This document shows, one piece after another, positions 59,247 through 64,000 of a DNA stretch of 64,000 bases. The translations under genes were made by a program, and so were the position numbers. The notes under the pieces were generated by a model. That model saw nothing but the letters and a program-made list of their open reading frames with translations. It ran no database searches and was not told where the DNA came from. The first letter of the stretch is position 1, and every line of letters begins with the position of its first letter. This DNA comes from Sarcomyxa edulis. Its lineage: Eukaryota; Basidiomycota; Agaricomycetes; Agaricales; Mycenaceae. Location of the stretch: NCBI GenBank assembly GCA_009761415.1, contig QUOL01000017.1, positions 124,001-188,000 on the forward strand, in the 5' to 3' direction.

Positions 59247-59893
59247 CTACCCCACTACAGTTGGATTTCCTTCCGTACTTTGATTGACGTTCTGCGTCTG
59301 CGTCTGCGTCTGCGCTTGTGCATTTGAAGCAACTGCAGAACGCCACTTTGTCACCAAATCTCTCGCTCGCTGTCTAAAGTTGAACTCATCTTCTCGGGGA
59401 ATCTTTTCCGCGGGCAAGAGCGCGATGTGGTTCAGGACTTTATCGATCTTGGAGAGCTGATAGTGGCAGTAGATTGGGTAGGGGTTCACTCGTCAGACCA
59501 ACGTCCTCTTGAAACAAATTCGACAACTTACTCTCATAAGTACACCCGTCATATCCTCGTACTCCTCCAAGGTGGTGAAGAGCAAAGCCATGTCAGGCAT
59601 GTCCTGATGAACGACCGTTCAATGTCATTGGTATCTTTTCTCAAACTCATCAGTTGGGTACTTGTGAGTACGTACCTCTATCTTAATATCTTTCAGAGCA
59701 CTGGGCACATGAAATCGACTCTGGAGCTTGTGACGCCATTCACGAACTTTTTTGACTTCGGGGTCTATGAAGTGCAGCACATTTGAAAACATAGTCAGAT
59801 TCAGGTTTATCTGATATCGATTCAAGGGGGAAAAGGATGCAAGGGGAGAGAGGGGGGAAGGGGCTCACCGTCGTATGCCTCCATGTCGTACAT
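59247..59893 (-). CDS. Mini-protein with a TFIIS-N/LEDGF-type helical domain
   Basis: The proposed start is MYDMEAYDD at 59893, with exons joined at GAC/GTGAGC...TAG, GAG/GTACGT...CAG and AGA/GTAAGT...CAG. It reads DPEVKKVREWRHKLQSRF, then DMPDMALLFTTLEEYEDMTGVLM, then LSKIDKVLNHIALLPAEKIPREDEFNFRQRARDLVTKW, and ends with a QTQT-repeat tail. This is the helical TFIIS N-terminal (LW/TND-type) fold as found at the C-terminus of fungal PWWP chromatin proteins, where it docks transcription factors. Here it stands alone at about 140 aa with no PWWP domain visible. It could be a truncated paralogue or a regulatory decoy. Confidence 0.65.
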
Positions 59894-61339
59894 AGTGGAT
59901 TGCAGATAGCGATCCTGAGAATGTTCTCAGGTGTTGGATGTTGAACTTTAGGCGCTGTTGATGTGAGCGAGCGCTCAAGGAGTCTACAATTCAGCGGTGT
60001 GACATGAGAGGGTACATGTTACAAATTACGGAGCAAGGCTGGACAAGAGAGCAGCACCGGGCATATAACATCATATAGACAGAGTATAACAACATTGCGT
60101 CTGCGAGACGGCACGAATGCACATCAACGTGTCTATTCAATATCGAGACTATGTTTCATGGTACTGAGTCCTCTAGACGTATCCAGCAACAAGAAACGTT
60201 GCGAAGGGTCAGATGCAGGGAGACCCAGTAGTCGTGAGCCGCGCTCGGATGACCGTTATGATCTTCTCGGTGGCTATAAGGAACCTGGTCCACGACGAGA
60301 AGGAATTTACAGTCGACTAGAGAGCACCGAAGAACTTGGATGTAGAGAGGCAAGGAAAGAGAAACGGATGTTTGTTAAAGGTTCCTGTATACTGGAGGCC
60401 TGAATGAGTGGCATGCTACAGCGAGCGTAAGACATGGCAGCAACCCACAGTTCTCCAGAGGGGTATATGATGACGATAACTTTTCGACGGAGAAGCTGAT
60501 CGAAGAAGAGTGGCAAGACAGACAAATGGGAGAGGAAATGGTGTGAAGATGACGAACGAGGGGCATTACGACAACGTCTTTCATGCCTCATATGAACAAG
60601 ATTGAGCGGACTCCAAAAGACCACTGCTGTTGAGAAGCGTAGAACACTACGTCTCTTGACTTTGGGATAGTGACAATATCGTAGCGCGCTTGTGATACGC
60701 CTAGTCGTCAGTGGCCGGGAATGAGGATCGTGCGCGTCCCTCCTAGTTTAGTAGCGTCACATCCGGCAACAGCTTCTGGAATTCGAGAGCCGTTCCACCT
60801 AGGTGTACAATGATTGGTACATGATACTCGGAATAGGTCTATATAGGAGAAGTTGCAGCTGTTTCCACGCGTAATTGGCAGCAGGGATGGTGCTTGATCA
60901 CCAGATGCATGACGAGCCCACGAGGAGATTCGATTGGAAGGCACGAGGAAGAAACAGGACGTCTACTGAGACGTCTAATCACAGGGGGATACGTCAGAAA
61001 GCAGGAGATCTAGGTCAATGAGTAAGAGATTGAAGTAGGAAGCAGAAAGGTGTGAGACTGAGATACCAATTTTAAAAACTTGACGTTGATAAGCACAAGG
61101 CGGTATTCCAGTATCATCATGGTGATAGATATACCAATATCATGCAGTGCATGCTATGCTAGTAGTGTTAGCCAAGGAAGCGGGACCAGGGTGTCTGAGT
61201 CTGAGTGAGCATGGTGGCGCCGACTTATTTTGGTCGACGTTGGGCCAAGAGCTGCTTGCACTGAAACATTTTACCGACTTGCTACTAGCGCTCATACCAC
61301 GACCTACCTAAGTCGTCACCCTCGCCCTCCTCGTTTGCT
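59894..61339. other. Intergenic region, no gene called
   Basis: Frames such as 60095-60403 have no splice or domain support. No repeats of note are seen. Confidence 0.5.
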
Positions 61340-62824
61340 ATGAATTTCTTCAAGACAAAACAACGAACACCTCCAGACCTCATTCGCGGGTTGCGCGATG
61401 CCATTCCAAGGCTGGAGTCGGGTGCACCAGGAGGAGAGACACGAAGAAAGGTGCGAAAAACACTCGGTATAACTTGGCTAAATCGTAGCCATGACCCTCA
61501 GAGGACAGGCCGATTCATCTGCACCGTTTTGTTAACGACAAACCCATCCAATTCCAGGCAAATGAAGACATTACCAAGAACCTACAACAGATCAAGGCTA
61601 TCCTGTACGGAGATGGCGGTACGAGTCTTCTTGCTCATCTAACACATCAAGGCTAAGACCCCTCCCTCGTCGCTCTGATAACGATAGACCCACTACCAGA
61701 ACTTGTCGCCCAACTCGCCCAGGAAACGTACAACACCGATCTCCTGCACCACCTAGTTCTCAATATCGCCCGGTTCGAATTTGAAGCACGGAAGGATGTG
61801 GTTCAGATATTCAACAACCTTCTACGGCGTCAGATTGGTTCACGATTTCCGACGGTGGAATACATCTCCGGGAAACATGAAGTTATATTCGCTGCACTGG
61901 CAGGCTACGAGAACGAAGAGATCGCTCTGAATACAGGTATGATATTGAAAGAAATGCTGAGACACGAGCAGTTGAGCAAGATTCTTTTGTACTCGGATGA
62001 GTGAGTCCATCTTGCGCACTAAGTGTTTTGCTAGTACTGGCTAACGCCCCACAGATTCTACAAATTCCCGCACTACATCGAAACAACAACATTTGGGATC
62101 TCCTGCGACGCATTTGCCAACCTAAAGGAGACACTTACGCGACATAAACCAATGGTAGCAGAATATCTGGACAAACATTATGATCGGGTACGTTCACACC
62201 CTATATCTCTGCACAAACTCAATAACACCCGTTCCACCCAATCTGCATCCAGTTCTTTAACTCATTCACCACTTTGATTCTCTCAAACAACTACGTAACC
62301 AAACGCCAATCACTCAAACTTTTAGGAGAAATCCTGCTCGATCGTGCAAATTTCAACGTCATGACTCGATACATCGCCAACGAGGCAAATTTGAAGATGA
62401 TGATGAACCTCTTGCGAGATAAAAGCAAGAATATACAGTTTGAAGCGTTCCATGTGTTCAAGGTGGGGCTCAACTTTCATTTACACTCGAAAAAGGTCTT
62501 AAATTGAAACTGAATATTGGTCTTATTCCAGGTATTCGTAGCAAACCCGAAGAAACCACCGCAGATAGAGACCATATTACGAAGAAACAAGGATAAACTC
62601 CTGGTGTTTCTGAAGAGTTTCCATAATGACAAAGAAGGTCCGTTCTCCTTATTAAGTATATAATTGTTCATTACTCACATCAGCTCCCTCCGTCTTCTAC
62701 CAGATGAACAGTTCAGCGTACGTGACAAGTCTGGACAACCGTCAATTTATCAACTTAATAAACTCCTCCGCTCTTTAAACAGGACGAGAAACAATTCCTC
62801 ATCGTACAGATACAAGGCCTCTGA
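61340..62824 (+). CDS. HYM1: Mo25/HYM1 scaffold protein
   Basis: Mo25-like proteins (HYM1 in yeast) are HEAT-like scaffolds for GCK-family kinases in the RAM/morphogenesis network. The start [22 protein letters not shown] is family-like. Further blocks are [106 protein letters not shown] and [31 protein letters not shown]. The end [16 protein letters not shown] is spread over two last short exons (TGA 62822-62824). About 340 aa, full length and intact. Confidence 0.94.
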
Positions 62825-64000
62825 ACTTTCTTCTTCCTCTCTCCTTGCATCCTTTCAGCCCGAGCGCAATCCTCCACGTAACGTTAACTCTTATTCAATC
62901 CAAGCATCCACTCCCACTATCAGCAATACAACAGTCCTCTCTCTCGATACGATATACAATTGCATACCCTTATCTCCACTCTTCCACATTTTCTCTCTTT
63001 CCCTTTGTTTCTCTCTATCTTGTGAATACGTCGTCGTTTTCTGCTTGCTTGCTTTTTTCGTCCTTGTCCATTCGCGTCTTTCGCGCTTGCACCACGCTCC
63101 CTGCATACCACAAACCACCCTCGTTATCATATCGTCATCACCTCATACGTCTGTACCACCATCACCATTCATACATCAATTCCTGGATTCTTGTATGTCT
63201 TGCCTGAGTCGATTACGCACAACCTCCCCTCTCCTTTTTCTGGTGCTACTGTCGCCATTACTTCCACAATCGTTCACGCGCAGTTTGTCCTGCGACATTC
63301 TTGACATCGTTCTGACTGTCTCCTCGAAATCGCTCGGCCGATTGTTCGATGATGTCTAGCCATATTTGTCACTGCCCTCCAGGACTCAAGTTCCCTCCCT
63401 TTTTGACTGTGGTGCGTCGTCGTTTTCATGCTGCTTCTTCTTGTCGAATCTACTCAAAACGATCTTCATCGGTTTGGTTCAGATAATCGATGTCCATATC
63501 AACTATACGAACCAACTGGACTCCGCTTCATGATCGAACGGAGTCGATATCAAATTGTACTTAGCATCGTCTTTTTTCGTCATGGGTTGTTTGATACTTG
63601 GTGCATGCACTCTCTCTACATATGACGTGCTTCTTTCTAATTATATACCTTATTTGATTCTGTAGCGATGTAAATGCAGCTTTGTTGTCCATTTCCTTTC
63701 AGAGTTCATACGTAGAGAACCAAGACTTGCAGATCGCGAATTGATTGGTTTGAGTGACACCGGGGGCAAAGTGATCGGCACCTGGGGGGAATGCGCCTAC
63801 CGGCGCACCCAAGGCGCACCCACCTGTGCACCCAACCAAGCACCTCAGTGCCACGCGGCAACCGCGACTGACACTCGTGTTCAGTAGGACATCATGATTA
63901 GTAATCAGTGTCGATGCAAGTGCAAGTCTTTGTTTTGCACTTTGCCATCAGGACTGATAGGCTTGAATTTCGACTCGGATTGTGCTGCATCTTACTTGTG
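62825..64000. other. 3' flank and terminal intergenic region, no gene called
   Basis: It is pyrimidine-rich (CT tracts) at about 62820-63350. A GCGCACCC/GTGCACCC-like repetitive patch lies near 63796-63840. No coding unit is supported. Confidence 0.5.

Noticed and set aside
59285..59320. GCGTCT hexamer repeat
   Set aside because: It is the coding repeat for the QTQT tail of the mini TFIIS-N-type gene, not a separate element.
62664..63359. 231-aa ORF overlapping the end of the Mo25 gene
   Set aside because: It reads through Mo25 introns and then a CT-rich 3' region in the wrong frame; Ser/Leu-rich artefact.

Overview
The window looks like nuclear DNA of an agaricomycete (mushroom-type basidiomycete). 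Most genes are split by many short (about 45-75 bp) GT-AG introns, codon use is GC-leaning, and the content fits: a Plavaka-type (KDZ/CACTA-like) transposase, a DUF6532-type protein, a fungal etherase-like GST, a GH12 endoglucanase, and an expanded local P450 family. Exon boundaries were read by eye from splice motifs and family continuity, so outer coordinates are more reliable than every internal junction.

Layout. 1-2.9 kb: minus-strand Plavaka transposase, cut by the window edge. 3.1-7.0 kb: a small coiled-coil orphan and a multi-exon DUF6532-type gene. 7.0-11.1 kb: mostly non-coding, with a 31-bp tandem repeat and decayed pieces of an Argonaute PIWI domain. 11.1-16.2 kb: orphan family copy 1, an apparently intact P450 (minus) and a P450 relic (minus). 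16.5-33.3 kb: a block of mainly conserved genes: GLE1, a RING/coiled-coil protein, a mini-protein resembling the cyanase helix-turn-helix domain, RPS14, an F-box protein, a glycerol-3-phosphate acyltransferase and a second RING/coiled-coil paralogue. 34.0-46.9 kb: three more P450s on the plus strand, a decayed ORF with two in-frame stops, and orphan family copies 2 and 3, separated by a 776-bp non-autonomous DNA transposon (MITE-like). 47.0-62.8 kb: GH105 hydrolase, GST, GH12 endoglucanase, a CsbD-like small protein, RPL24, an NmrA-like protein, GNA1, a mini TFIIS-N-type domain protein and Mo25/HYM1. The last 1.2 kb holds no gene that I can support.

The most distinctive signal is a mosaic of two locally amplified families: four P450s with all hallmark motifs plus one relic, and a three-copy orphan family of about 182-190 aa that I cannot assign to anything known. 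Both lie on both sides of the conserved block and are absent inside it. This suggests local duplication, inversion and decay, and possibly a metabolic or defensive unit whose two components expand together. Secondary points are a stand-alone cyanase-HTH-like mini-gene, a stand-alone TFIIS-N-type mini-gene, two distant RING paralogues, two ribosomal-protein genes whose first coding exon is only the ATG, and diverged repeats flanking the NmrA gene.
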